Shown here piece by piece: positions 8,585-17,426 of a stretch of DNA of 64,000 nucleotides; position 1 is the first letter of the stretch; each line of letters begins with the position of its first letter. The position numbers were made by a program, and so were the translations under genes. Under the pieces are notes generated by a model that worked only from the letters and a program-made list of their open reading frames with translations, did not search any database and had not been told where the DNA came from. The DNA lies in contig NZ_CP043661.1 of assembly GCF_014217565.1 (NCBI RefSeq), positions 7,502,001-7,566,000 on the forward strand, given 5' to 3'. This stretch comes from Kribbella qitaiheensis. GTDB taxonomy: Bacteria > Actinomycetota > Actinomycetes > Propionibacteriales > Kribbellaceae.

Positions 8585-10833
8585 CCACACCCCAGCTCCC
8601 GGCGCCGACCGTCGAGGCAGCTCCAAGAAATCCCTACCGGAGCTGCCCGACGGAGTCCGCCGGGGACTCTCGGGAATCACCCCGCCGAAACCGGCGGGGC
8701 CCGACCCAGACGCAGAACGCCCACCCGTCCAACCCCTCCCATGGTTCCGAGACGGCGACCCCACCGGTCGCCCCGCCAAGTCGAGCGACCGCTCCGCAGG
8801 CCCCAGCGACCGCTCTGTAGGGTCCGGCGGACGGTCTACCGGGTCGGACGGACGCGCTGATGGAAGTGCCGGCCGCACGGCAGGCTCCACCGGTCGTTCA
8901 GCAGGTTCTGCTGGCCGAACTGGAGGGTCGCCTGCGCGCCGGGGCGGATCCAGTAACCGCACTGGCGAGACCAGCGGCCGCGCGAGCAGATCCAGCCGCC
9001 TCGGCTCCGCCGAACCAGCTGAGTTCGACCCTTGGTCGACCGGCCTCGCGGAGCGCGCCGGCGGGCCGGACTGGTTCGACGTCCCCACGGAAGACCCCGA
9101 CGGCCCGGACCGAACCGCGGGCACCCGTGCTGCAGCTCGCCGCACCGGCGCCGCGGCCCCACGCTCTGGCACCTCGGTCCCTCGCGCTGATGCCTCAACC
9201 TCAGGTACTGACGCCTCATCCTCAGACCCCGACACCCGCCCCCAGCGCACCGCCACATCGTCCTCAGCCACCGCCGCCTCAATCTGGGGCGATGACCCTT
9301 CAACCCCACCTGCCACCGCTTCAACCGCGCGCCCCTCGACCTCAGCTGCCGCAGATTCGATCTGGGGCGACGACACCCCAGCCCCGGCTGCAGGCGCCTC
9401 CACCGGCCAGGCCTCGGCTGTTGCTGGTTCGGTCTGGGGTGACGACGGCGACGCGTCTCCGGCTGCGGGTGCTATGACCGGTCAGGCTTCGACCTCGGCT
9501 GCCGCCGCTTCGATCTGGGCCGACGATGCGTCAGCCGCCAATGGTGATTCACCTTCCGGCAATGGTGACCAGCCCTCGAACGACTCACCCGCGGCTTCGG
9601 ATGCTTCCACCCGCCACGTCTCGAGCTCACTTGCTGCCGATTCAATCTGGGGCGAGGACACCCCGGCCCAGGTTGCGGGTACTCCCATGAGCCGGGCCCT
9701 CGGCTGTTGCTGGTTCGGTCTGGGGCGAGGACGACGCGGCACCGGACGCGGGTGCTTCGAGCGGGCGGGCTCCGGCTGCTGCTGATGCTGTGTGGGGTGA
9801 GGACGACGCGGCTTTGGCTGCGGGTGCTTCGAGCGGCCGGGGGTCGGCGTCGGGTGCTGCTGGTTCGGTCTTGGGCGAGGATGTTGCAGCCCCGGATGCG
9901 GGGGCTTCGAGCGGCGGCGGTTCGACGTCGGCTGCTGCTGGCTCGGTGTGGGGGGAGGATGCCTCCGCTGCTGGTGGTGCTTCGACTTCTGGCGACGCCG
10001 ACTGGGCCTTGGATGCCGGTTCGGCGTCGGGTTCGGCTGGCCGGGCTTCTACTTCTTCTGCCGCTGCTGATTCGATCCGGGGTGGCGGTGACTCGAGCGC
10101 GGGCGGAGGTGGTTCGAGTGTGGGGGAAGGTGGGTCGATCGGTAGTGGAGATGCGTCGCGTGGGGCTTCGGCGTGGGGTGGTGGTGGGGCGTCGGATGAT
10201 GGGGCGGGGGTAGGGGGTGGTGAGGCTTCTTCGGGGAGGTCTAGTCGGCGGCCGGGGATGCGGCGGACTCGGCGGTTTGGGGCGGGGCGGTCTGGGCCGG
10301 TTGATCGTGAGATGGACGAGATGGCGAATCCGCATCAGGTGGCGCGGACGATCTTGCTGGACAAGCTGAGTGGGCAGCCGCGTACGCGCGCCGAGTTGGC
10401 TGATCTGCTGGCCGAGCGGGAGATTCCTGACGAGGTGGCGGATGAGGTGTTGGATCGCTTCACCGAGGTCGGGTTGATTGACGACGCCGCGTTTGCGAAC
10501 GCGTGGGTGGAGTCGCGTCATCGTGGCCGTGGTTTAGGTAAGCGCGCTCTTGCTCAGGAACTCCGTCGTCGTGGGGTCGATGACGAATTGGCCCGTGATG
10601 CCCTGGAAGAAATCGAACCGGACCAGGAAGAAGCCACCGCCCGCGCCTTGGTTCGCAAGAAGCTTCGGTCGATGCGTTCTCTTGAGCGCCAGGTAGCCAT
10701 GCGTCGCCTGCTCGGCATGCTCGCACGCAAGGGGTACCCGGGCGGACTGGCCATGACCGTCGTCAAACAAGAACTGGCCGCCTCCGACGAGGAACTCCCT
10801 CTCCTCGACGATTCGGGTCTGGAAGCCGAGTAG
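8571..10833 (+). CDS. recX: RecX with a giant low-complexity, repeat-bearing N-terminus (frameshifted)
   Basis: The last 170 residues are a normal RecX, the regulator that caps or inhibits RecA filaments: from MANPHQVARTILLDKLSG (about 10321) through GLIDDAAFANAWVESRH to the helical end. Ahead of it the same frame runs back to an ATG at 8571 inside recA, giving about 753 residues against roughly 150-270 for usual RecX. This extension is rich in Ser, Ala, Gly and Asp and carries about ten copies of S(I/V)WG(D/E)D, mostly 24-40 residues apart, between 9279 and 10090. One extra base in GGGCCC at 9694-9699 breaks the frame; removing it restores the repeat (SVWGEDDA). After about 9700 codon usage shifts to T-ending codons. 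The start is inferred from frame continuity and overlap with recA. Confidence 0.8.
9279..10090 (+). repeat. Array of about ten SIWGDD-type repeats within recX
   Basis: Degenerate coding repeats, each with a core S-(I/V)-W-G-(D/E)-D followed by a Ser/Ala/Gly/Asp spacer such as AGASTGQAS. Cores begin near 9279, 9358, 9428, 9508, 9641, 9715, 9786, 9868 and 9942, with a decayed copy near 10073. Early copies use C/G-ending codons and late copies T-ending codons, so the array has diverged at the DNA level while keeping the motif. Confidence 0.75.
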
Positions 10834-11078
10834 CCCCGAGCCCACCAACGCTCGGCTGCCCTCGATCGCCGAAGTAGGCGGCCGCAGACGCAATCACCCA
10901 CGACCCTAGTCCGTAGGCGACCTCCCAGTCCGGGGCGCCTCGAGTGATCAGGCGCGGGAGGCCCGGACGTCGACCTCCCCGTCTGTGCGCCCTCGAACGA
11001 TCAACTGCGGGGTGTGCTGCTGGCGGTGGAGGGTTGGAAAGTCGGTTGCTGGGGAGGTGGGTGGCTGAGGGTGGGGGG
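10834..11078. other. Intergenic stretch without a recognisable gene
   Basis: The 245 bp between the recX stop and the PhyH-like stub. I see no coding frame with plausible start and composition, no RNA gene and no clear hairpin terminator with a T-run. Base composition drifts toward G-rich runs at the right end. Confidence 0.5.
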
Positions 11079-11327
11079 ATGTTGACGGAGGAAGAGGTTG
11101 TGGGGTTCGGGCGGGATGGGTTTGTGGTGGTTCGGGGTGCTGTGGGGCGGTCGGTGATGGGGGCGTGTGTGGATGTGGTTTGGGGGGAGTTGGAGGGGCA
11201 GGGGTTCAGGCGGGATGACGTTTTTGCCCAGCCGGGTGTTGCCCTGCTGGAGCCGTTGCCGCTGGTGGATCGGAGTACGGCGTACCCGGTGGAGGCGGCC
11301 GTTCTTGACGCGATAGGGACCCGCTGA
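11079..11327 (+). pseudogene. Truncated phytanoyl-CoA dioxygenase (PhyH)-like N-terminus
   Basis: Open frame of 82 residues beginning MLTEEEVVGFGRDGFVVVRG, which looks like the first strand-helix of PhyH-type Fe(II)/2-oxoglutarate dioxygenases. After about residue 48 (GFRRDD) the sequence jumps to an unrelated-looking tail (AQPGVALLEPLPLVDRS) and stops. None of the His-x-Asp...His metal ligands of the family is present, so it cannot be an active dioxygenase. It is probably a deletion remnant; a small unrelated protein cannot be excluded. Confidence 0.35.
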
Positions 11328-11540
11328 GGGCGCTCGGAGATTGTGTTGAGGCGTCCGCGACCGCTCGGAGGCGGGTGGGGTGGTTGTGGCGGGTGAGGGT
11401 AAGGAGACGGGGGCGTGCGGCGAGGGACGTTGACGGGTGAGGGCTGACGGTGTCTGATCCGAAGTACGGATCGGGTTTTGGGTGGTCCGTAGGCTGAGAT
11501 TTTCGTCCGATCCGCCCCTGACACCTCTCGGAGGGTGCAA

Positions 11541-12155
11541 ATGAACGATTTCCAGGAACAGGCGAAGAACTGGCTCCGGAACGTCGTCAAGCAAGACCCG
11601 GACAAGATCAAGGCGGGCGTCGAGAAGGCCGGCGACCTGATCGACAAGCAGACCGGCGGGAAGTATGCCGACAAGATCGACTCCCTGCAGGAGAAGGGCG
11701 GTCAGTACGTCGATTCGCAGTCCGCCAACGGCTCCGGAGCACCCGGTACCTCCGACAGCACGACCCCGGAACCCACGGACACCAGCACCCCGGAACCGCC
11801 CGACAGCACGACCCCGGAACCCGTGGACACCAGCACCCCGGAACCGGCCGACGACACTGCCCCGGAACCGGCTGACACCAGCGCTCCGGAATCGCCGGAC
11901 TCGGCGACCGCAGACGACGATGCCGCGGCTGAGAGCGGGCCGGATGACGGTGCGCCCGACGCGGAGAGTCAGTCCGAGGAGACCCTGGCGGCCGATGGCG
12001 GCGTGGTCGGTGGAGAGGTGCCTGATGTAGCCGAGCAGCCGGACAGTTCGGCGGGTTCGAATGCCGCAGGTGCCGAAACCGGCGCCACCGCCACCGGCGT
12101 ATCGGGCAACGACACCGACACCTCCGAAGGCGGCCTCCCAGGCCCACGCGACTGA
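11541..12155 (+). CDS. MT0933-type antitoxin-like protein with TPEP repeat tail
   Basis: The first 60 residues (VEKAGDLIDKQTGGKYADKI and flanks) match the MT0933_antitox family (Pfam PF14013), small actinobacterial proteins predicted to be antitoxins. Residues 70-120 are a repetitive Thr/Pro/Glu/Asp segment (TPEP motif), followed by a long acidic, Ala/Gly-rich tail, making 204 residues in total. That is far longer than typical 60-100 residue members. The ATG at 11541 has GGAGGG five bases upstream and is preferred to GTG at 11535. No toxin gene is adjacent, so the antitoxin role is only a family label. Confidence 0.65.
   Translation: MNDFQEQAKNWLRNVVKQDPDKIKAGVEKAGDLIDKQTGGKYADKIDSLQEKGGQYVDSQSANGSGAPGTSDSTTPEPTDTSTPEPPDSTTPEPVDTSTPEPADDTAPEPADTSAPESPDSATADDDAAAESGPDDGAPDAESQSEETLAADGGVVGGEVPDVAEQPDSSAGSNAAGAETGATATGVSGNDTDTSEGGLPGPRD
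11754..11849 (+). repeat. Two 48-bp tandem repeats encoding the TPEP segment
   Basis: GACAGCACGACCCCGGAACC recurs with a period of 48 bp (11754 and 11802), each unit coding for 16 residues of the type DSTTPEP..DTSTPEP... A third, diverged partial unit follows from 11850. Such in-frame minisatellites change length easily by slippage or recombination. Confidence 0.7.
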
Positions 12156-12173
12156 CCGAGTAAGGCAGAACAG

Positions 12174-12240
12174 CCCGAGAGAACCAGCCCAGGCCCCGCG
12201 GCCAGTCCCGAATTCACGGACCCGCGGGGCCGAGCTGTTC
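12174..12240 (+). terminator. Stem-loop downstream of the MT0933-type gene
   Basis: A perfect 10-bp stem, GGCCCCGCGG (12192-12201) with CCGCGGGGCC (12222-12231), is enclosed by AACAGC and GCTGTT. It starts about 20 bases past the stop codon. There is no T-run, but GC-rich hairpins without U-tails are common at actinobacterial 3' ends. Confidence 0.55.
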
Positions 12241-12644
12241 CTGACGCCCTCCACGAGTGATGGTCGGAGAGTGATGGGGGATTCACTGATCGGACTACTG
12301 GTTCAGACCGTGATGCCGGCCGTGGGTGTTTGTCTTGACCCTGTGGATAGCCGCGCCTAGCCTCGGGATTAGTAAGGGATCACTCCACCTGACGGTGGCG
12401 GACATAGCACCGGCGGGCCGGTTCATCACCGGCTGACCTGCCGGAACGATGATGCGATACCAACGCTCGACCGAGCTGAAGACGGTCCACCGCGACCCCG
12501 ATCGCGGCTGGAATATGACGGACCAGGCACCGCCTGACCAGGCTGGTGCGTTTCGCCGTACCGTCGTCCGACCGCTGAGTGGACCATCCCTTCGCAGCAG
12601 CCAAAGTCGCGCCCGCTGGGCGGACTCGAAGAGGGGAGACGCCG
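12241..12644. other. Leader/intergenic region before ribonuclease Y
   Basis: About 400 bp with no convincing gene between the hairpin and the rny start. Open frames here lack a ribosome binding site and have poor composition. It presumably holds the rny promoter; I could not pick out a reliable -35/-10 pair. Confidence 0.4.
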
Positions 12645-14348
12645 ATGTCACTCGCGGCTATGCCGGTGGCGGCATCTGTCGGGCTCGTCCTGATCGGCCT
12701 ACTGATCGTGGGTCTCCTCGCGTGGATCGGCTTCACGCTGTCGCGCCGCAAGGAGGCCGACGCGTCGGCCGCCGTCAACGCGGCCGAGGCGACGGCGAAG
12801 CTGGAGGCCGCCGCCGTCACGGCGAGCGCCAAGGCGTCGGCCGAGCTGGTCCGCAGGCAGGCCGAGGAGGAAGCCGCCGTACTGCGGGTCCGGGCCGAGT
12901 CCGCCGAGCAGCGTGCCGAGGAGATCCGCCGTGGCGCGGAGGACCGGGCGTCCGAAGTACGGCGGGAAGCCGAGCAACGAGCCTCCGATGTACGCCGGGA
13001 GGCAGAGCTCGAGGCCCAGTCGATCCGGGACGACCTGCGCGAGCAGCGGCTCGAGATGGAGCGGCGCGAGCACCGGTTGACCGAGCGGGAGGAACGTCTC
13101 GACGAGCAGCACCGTGGGATCGAGGAGCGGCAGACCGAGCTGACCGTCCAGCTCGCCGAGCTGGATCAGAGCAAGGCCGAGATCCGGGATCTCCAGGACG
13201 AACGCCGCCGGATCCTCGAGGGCGTCGCGAACCTGACCGCCGAGCAGGCGAAGACCGAGCTGGTCGCCGCGATCGAGACCGAGGCGAAGCGGCACGCGCA
13301 CTCGATCGTCCGCGACATCGAACGGCAGGCGCAGGACGAGGGCGAGGTCAAGGCGCGCAAGATCATCACCGGCGCGGTCCAGCGGCTGGCGTCCGAGCAG
13401 ACGAGCGAGTCCGTCGTCTCGGTGGTGCACCTGCCCAGCGACGACATGAAGGGCCGGATCATCGGCCGCGAGGGCCGCAACATCCGGTCGTTCGAGCAGA
13501 CCACCGGCGTCAACCTGATCATCGACGACACCCCCGAGGCCGTACTGCTGTCCTGCTTCGACCCGGTACGCCGGGAGACAGCGCGGCTGACCCTGGACTC
13601 GCTGGTACTCGACGGCCGGATCCACCCGAGCCGGATCGAGGAGATCTACGAGCGCAGCAAGGGCGAGGTGGCCGAGTTGTGCCAGCGCGCCGCCGAGGAC
13701 GCGATGGCGGACGTGGGGATCACCGATCTGCACCCGGAGCTGATTCGCACGATGGGGCTGCTGCGCTACCGCACGTCGTACGGGCAGAACGTGCTCAAGC
13801 ACCTGATCGAGTCGGCGCACATCGCCGGGATGATGGCGGCAGAGCTCGGGCTGGATGCGAAGCGGTGCAAGCGTGGTGCGTTCCTGCACGACATCGGCAA
13901 GGCGCTCACGCATGAGTCCGAGGGCAGTCACGCGATCGTCGGTGCGGAGCTGGCTCGCAAGTACGGCGAGGACGATGACGTCGTGCACTGCATCGAGGCG
14001 CACCACAACGAGGTCGAGGTACGGACTGTCGAAGCCGTGCTGACCCAGGCCGCCGATGCGGTCAGCGGTGGCAGGCCGGGTGCGCGGCGCGAGTCGCTCG
14101 AGGCGTACGTCCAGCGGCTGGAGCGGCTGGAGGAGATCGCGATGCACCACGACGGTGTCGAGAAGGTGTTCGCGATGCAGGCCGGCCGGGAGATCCGGGT
14201 GATGGTGCTGCCGGACGCGGTCGACGACATCGCCGCGCAGGTGATGGCGCGCGACATCGCCAAGCAGGTCGAGGAAGAACTCACCTACCCCGGCCAGATC
14301 CGCGTCACCGTTGTCCGCGAGTCCCGGGCCACCGAGGTCGCGAAGTAG
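12645..14348 (+). CDS. rny: Ribonuclease Y
   Basis: Membrane-anchored endoribonuclease that starts mRNA decay. The protein has 567 residues: an N-terminal membrane helix (about 8-28), a long charged coiled coil (about 35-215, Glu/Arg/Ala-rich), a KH RNA-binding domain with GRIIGREGRNIRSFE (about 270-290), then the HD domain with HDIGK at 415-419 and the later HHNEVE segment. The ATG at 12645 follows GAGGGGAG at a good distance, so the frame continuing upstream to 12579 is not used. In many actinobacteria rny lies close to recA-recX, as here. Confidence 0.96.
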   Translation: MSLAAMPVAASVGLVLIGLLIVGLLAWIGFTLSRRKEADASAAVNAAEATAKLEAAAVTASAKASAELVRRQAEEEAAVLRVRAESAEQRAEEIRRGAEDRASEVRREAEQRASDVRREAELEAQSIRDDLREQRLEMERREHRLTEREERLDEQHRGIEERQTELTVQLAELDQSKAEIRDLQDERRRILEGVANLTAEQAKTELVAAIETEAKRHAHSIVRDIERQAQDEGEVKARKIITGAVQRLASEQTSESVVSVVHLPSDDMKGRIIGREGRNIRSFEQTTGVNLIIDDTPEAVLLSCFDPVRRETARLTLDSLVLDGRIHPSRIEEIYERSKGEVAELCQRAAEDAMADVGITDLHPELIRTMGLLRYRTSYGQNVLKHLIESAHIAGMMAAELGLDAKRCKRGAFLHDIGKALTHESEGSHAIVGAELARKYGEDDDVVHCIEAHHNEVEVRTVEAVLTQAADAVSGGRPGARRESLEAYVQRLERLEEIAMHHDGVEKVFAMQAGREIRVMVLPDAVDDIAAQVMARDIAKQVEEELTYPGQIRVTVVRESRATEVAK

Positions 14349-14406
14349 CAGGAGCAGCCGGTACTGCGTACTTCGGTACGCCGTACCGGCATTTCCGGGC
14401 GCTCGG

Positions 14407-14787
14407 TCAGCTCGGGTCGGCGTACTTGGCTCGCCAGTCGGGCGCCTCGAACGGCGAGCCGTAGATGCGCGTCTCGCGCGCCACCCGGCCGTCGGAGAAC
14501 TCGACGATGTTCGCGACGTAGAACACCTCGCCGCCGTAGTCCGACCGAGCCAGTACGACGAAGTGGTCGCCCGCGCCGGCGATTCGCTGGATCTCGATCG
14601 ACGGTGGGGCCGGGTACTCCCGTTGCATCTCCCGCATCTTGTCCCGCCCTGTGATGCGCTCGCCGGACTGCGGCATCTCCATCACATAGTCCTCGGTCCG
14701 CAGTTCGTGCTCGGCCTCGGCGGACAACGCCAGTTGCCCGTCCGCCGGCCACAACCGCTCCAGCAGTTCTCGATTGTGATCAGTCAT
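14407..14787 (-). CDS. SnoaL-like / NTF2-fold protein
   Basis: A 126-residue member of the SnoaL-like (nuclear transport factor 2 family) proteins. It shows the pattern of an N-terminal helix (HNRELLERLWPA), a GERITGRDKMREMQ segment and a C-terminal strand pair (ANIVEFSDGRVARETRIYG). The family includes polyketide cyclases, isomerases and many proteins of unknown role, and no substrate can be assigned. I start at the ATG at 14787 rather than the GTG at 14796, because GGAGG lies almost on top of the GTG. Confidence 0.8.
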   Translation of the reverse strand: MTDHNRELLERLWPADGQLALSAEAEHELRTEDYVMEMPQSGERITGRDKMREMQREYPAPPSIEIQRIAGAGDHFVVLARSDYGGEVFYVANIVEFSDGRVARETRIYGSPFEAPDWRAKYADPS

Positions 14788-14880
14788 CCCCGCCACCCCC
14801 TCCGGCCTCGTTGCCGTACCTCACTCTGCGCCGAAATCCTTAGCCAGGCTTAAAGCAGCGCGGCCACCTCCTGAAGCCGC

Positions 14881-15180
14881 TCAGTTCTGGGTGGGGGAGT
14901 GCCCGTCCTGGTAGGCGACCGGGGTGACGTCGATCTGTTCCTGGATCGCGTACTCGTGCGGAGCGGTGTCGTACTGCTCCTCGATCCCCGGCTTGATCAG
15001 CGTGATGTCGTCCCGCTCCTGTTGTCTGAGCACCCGGTACGACAGCCATAGCCCCGCCGCCGCGCCCAGCATGATGACGACACCGACCACTGTGAGATTC
15101 ACCGGTCCTGAGCCGTGATGGACCGCGAAGGCGAGGATGGCGCCCGCTGTCATCAGCAGGATGCCGACGTTGATTCTCAT
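14881..15180 (-). CDS. Small DUF6458-like membrane protein
   Basis: A 99-residue protein with two predicted membrane helices: MRINVGILLMTAGAILAFAV at the start and LTVVGVVIMLGAAAGLWLSY at about 28-48. A charged cytoplasmic tail (RQQERDDITLIKPGIEEQYD) follows. The N-terminal pattern is that of DUF6458 proteins of actinobacteria. Function is unknown. The ATG at 15180 is preceded by AAAGGGG. Confidence 0.7.
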   Translation of the reverse strand: MRINVGILLMTAGAILAFAVHHGSGPVNLTVVGVVIMLGAAAGLWLSYRVLRQQERDDITLIKPGIEEQYDTAPHEYAIQEQIDVTPVAYQDGHSPTQN

Positions 15181-15286
15181 CTTTGCCCCTTTCCCCGCCA
15201 GGGCGGTGCCACACAACCGTGACCAGTTGTTGATGCTCGTTCACTCTCAGTACCCAATCAAACGATTGCCATCCGCAAGCGCATTC

Positions 15287-15946
15287 TCAGGCGATGGTCG
15301 CGGGTGCTGCGGTGAAGGTGTTGCAGGATCCTGGGTTTCCGGAGGCGAATCCTTGCCGGGACCAGCGGCTGTGGTTGGTCTTCTTGCCGTGGGAGCGTTC
15401 CGGGTTCCACTCGTCGCCGCGGTTGGCGACCGTCCAGTGCCACTTCTTCAGCCAGGAACCACTGGCCGGGAAATACCGGCGGTCGGCGCCGAGGTAGACC
15501 CCGCTCAGACACGATGCCTGCAGTTCCAGCCGCCGGCTCTCGGTCAGTTGGGTGTTGACGCCGTTCGCGTAGCCCGACCTGGCGTTCGATGCGTCCATGA
15601 TCCCGGTCAGCCGCTGGATGTGGTGGCCGTACTCGTGCGCGACCAGGAAAGCCATCGTGGTCCGCGTCCACAGCCGGTCATAGCGGCGCTGGTTCGTCAG
15701 ATCGAAGTCGGCCGTCATCGAGATGACGCCGTTGCAGTACGCCGCGGAGTCGGTCACGGCGCACTGCGTCCGGGTGTGTCCGTGAGTGATGATCTCCACC
15801 CGCGGCGCCCAGAACGTGAAGCCGGCCTTGCGTACGACGGGCGCCCAGGCCCGATCGAGGCAGCGGACGAATTCGGTGTAGTACGCCTGAAGCTTGGCAA
15901 CCGAAGTAGCCCGGTCGGATGGCTCCTTGCAGCCGCCCATCGTCAT
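15287..15946 (-). CDS. Neutral zinc metallopeptidase (N-terminus uncertain)
   Basis: C-terminal catalytic domain of a putative neutral zinc metallopeptidase. It carries HEYGHH (HExxH) about halfway along and the downstream ESRRLELQASCLSGVYLG segment that supplies the third ligand in this family. Conserved Cys are present as in secreted members, but no signal peptide can be seen. If the extra base in GGCCC at 16016-16020 is removed, the frame extends upstream to about 16106 (EDELTAGEIADAQKAWTSG), still without a signal peptide. The true 5' end therefore seems lost or replaced by the APH stub directly upstream. Confidence 0.7.
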   Translation of the reverse strand: MTMGGCKEPSDRATSVAKLQAYYTEFVRCLDRAWAPVVRKAGFTFWAPRVEIITHGHTRTQCAVTDSAAYCNGVISMTADFDLTNQRRYDRLWTRTTMAFLVAHEYGHHIQRLTGIMDASNARSGYANGVNTQLTESRRLELQASCLSGVYLGADRRYFPASGSWLKKWHWTVANRGDEWNPERSHGKKTNHSRWSRQGFASGNPGSCNTFTAAPATIA

Positions 15947-16048
15947 GCCCAGCTCGCCGCACCGCCACGAGGCGACGGTCGAGGTGGCGCCACTGGTCGG
16001 CGCCCCAGAGGTCCAGGCCCTTCTGGGCGTCGGCGATCTCGCCGGCAG

Positions 16049-16204
16049 TCAGTTCGTCCTCCGAGGAGAGCAGGACGACGCGGGCGGTGAAGTCGTCCAG
16101 GCACACCCGACCGGCACGAACTCCATCGATTCGACCGCGAGGCCGTAGTACTGCTCAACGGCATCGACCAAAGCGCGACGGTCGACAGCCGGTTCGACGA
16201 GCAT
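16049..16204 (-). pseudogene. N-terminal stub of an aminoglycoside phosphotransferase-like kinase
   Basis: A 51-residue frame: the first 33 residues (DAVEQYYGLAVESMEFVPVG) resemble the start of APH/choline-kinase-family proteins, just before the nucleotide-binding loop. The frame then breaks into an unrelated tail and stops. No kinase catalytic motif remains. It abuts the metallopeptidase fragment, suggesting that a deletion joined the two genes. Confidence 0.45.
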
Positions 16205-16207
16205 GCG

Positions 16208-17371
16208 TCAGCGGAAGGCGGCCTGGCCGGTGAGCGCCTGGCCGATGACGAGTTGGTGGACCTCGGAAGTGCCTTCGTAGGTGAGGACGGATTCGAGGTT
16301 GTTCGCGTGCCGCATGATCGGGTACTCGCCGCTGATGCCGTTGGCGGCCAGAATCGTGCGGCATTCGCGCGCGATCGCGATCGCCTCCCGCACGTTGTTC
16401 AGCTTGCCGACGCTGACCTGCTCGGGCCGCAGCACGCCCTTCTCCTTCAGCCGGCCGAGATGCACCGCGAGCAGGATGCCCTTGTTCAGCTCGACGCTCA
16501 TGTCGGCGAACTTCGCCTGGGTCAGCTGGTACGCCGACAGCGGCTTGTCGAACACCTGCCGCTCGGCCGCGTAGTCCAGTGCCGTCTCCAGGCAGTCCCG
16601 GGCCGCGCCCATCGCGCCGAAGATGATCCCGAACCGCGCCTCGTTCAAGCACCCCAACGGTCCCGACAGACCACGGGCCTCGGGCAACATCGCCGACGCG
16701 GGCAGTCGGACATCCTCAAGAATCAGCTCGGACGTCACCGACGCCCGCAGCGACATCTTCCGGGTGATCTCCGGCGCCGAGAACCCAGGCGTCTCAGTCG
16801 GTACGACGAAGCCGCGCACCCCGTCCTCGGCGCGTGCCCAGACGACCGCGACATCGGCCACCGACCCGTTGGTGATCCACATTTTCGAGCCGTTCAGCAC
16901 CCAGTCGTCGCCGTCGCGCCGGGCGTTCGTCCGCATCCCCGCCGGGTTCGACCCGAAGTCCGGCTCGGTCAGGCCGAAGCACCCGATCGCCTCGCCGGCG
17001 GCCATCCGCGGCAGCCATTCGGTCTTCTGCTCCTCGCTGCCGTACTTCCAGATCGCGTACATCGCCAGCGATCCCTGCACGGACACCAGCGACCGCATCC
17101 CCGAGTCGGCCGCCTCGATCTCCAGACAAGCCAGCCCGTACGCCACCGGCCCGAGCCCCGCACAGCCGTACCCGGTCAGGTGCATCCCCAGCAGCCCGAG
17201 CGCCCCCAGCTCCTTGGCCAGGTCGCGCGCCGGGATGGTCGCCGACTCGAACCACTCCGGCAATTGCGGCCGCAACCGTTCGTCCGCGAACCTGCGAGCA
17301 GTCGCCCTGATGTCGAGCTCTTCGGAGGTCAGCAGCGAGTCGACGTCGATGAGATCCAGCGAAACGGTCAT
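16208..17371 (-). CDS. Glutaryl-CoA dehydrogenase-type acyl-CoA dehydrogenase
   Basis: FAD-dependent acyl-CoA dehydrogenase of 387 residues. The catalytic glutamate is in YEGTSEVHQLVIGQAL (Glu366), and RSLVSVQGSLAMYAI matches the glutaryl-CoA dehydrogenase substrate-binding segment. FGLTEPDFGSNPAGM is the FAD/substrate motif. Glutaryl-CoA dehydrogenase converts glutaryl-CoA to crotonyl-CoA in lysine and tryptophan breakdown; the specificity is inferred from similarity. It is monocistronic, with no linked electron-transfer flavoprotein genes. Confidence 0.88.
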   Translation of the reverse strand: MTVSLDLIDVDSLLTSEELDIRATARRFADERLRPQLPEWFESATIPARDLAKELGALGLLGMHLTGYGCAGLGPVAYGLACLEIEAADSGMRSLVSVQGSLAMYAIWKYGSEEQKTEWLPRMAAGEAIGCFGLTEPDFGSNPAGMRTNARRDGDDWVLNGSKMWITNGSVADVAVVWARAEDGVRGFVVPTETPGFSAPEITRKMSLRASVTSELILEDVRLPASAMLPEARGLSGPLGCLNEARFGIIFGAMGAARDCLETALDYAAERQVFDKPLSAYQLTQAKFADMSVELNKGILLAVHLGRLKEKGVLRPEQVSVGKLNNVREAIAIARECRTILAANGISGEYPIMRHANNLESVLTYEGTSEVHQLVIGQALTGQAAFR

Positions 17372-17426
17372 GACGTCACGCTAGCCGCAACCCACCCGCC
17401 CGTGCTTTGAGATATCCACAACACCG

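Noticed and set aside
7484..9403. Long open frame of 639 codons on the minus strand across recA and recX
   Set aside because: It is antisense to recA, rich in Arg/Pro/Val typical of high-GC shadows, and has no ribosome binding site.
12295..12651. Minus-strand open frame in the gap before rny
   Set aside because: No ribosome binding site, unremarkable Arg-rich composition, no family resemblance.
12449..13915. Plus-strand open frame of 488 codons overlapping rny in another frame
   Set aside because: Arg/Gly-rich shadow; rny has intact KH and HD domains over the same bases.
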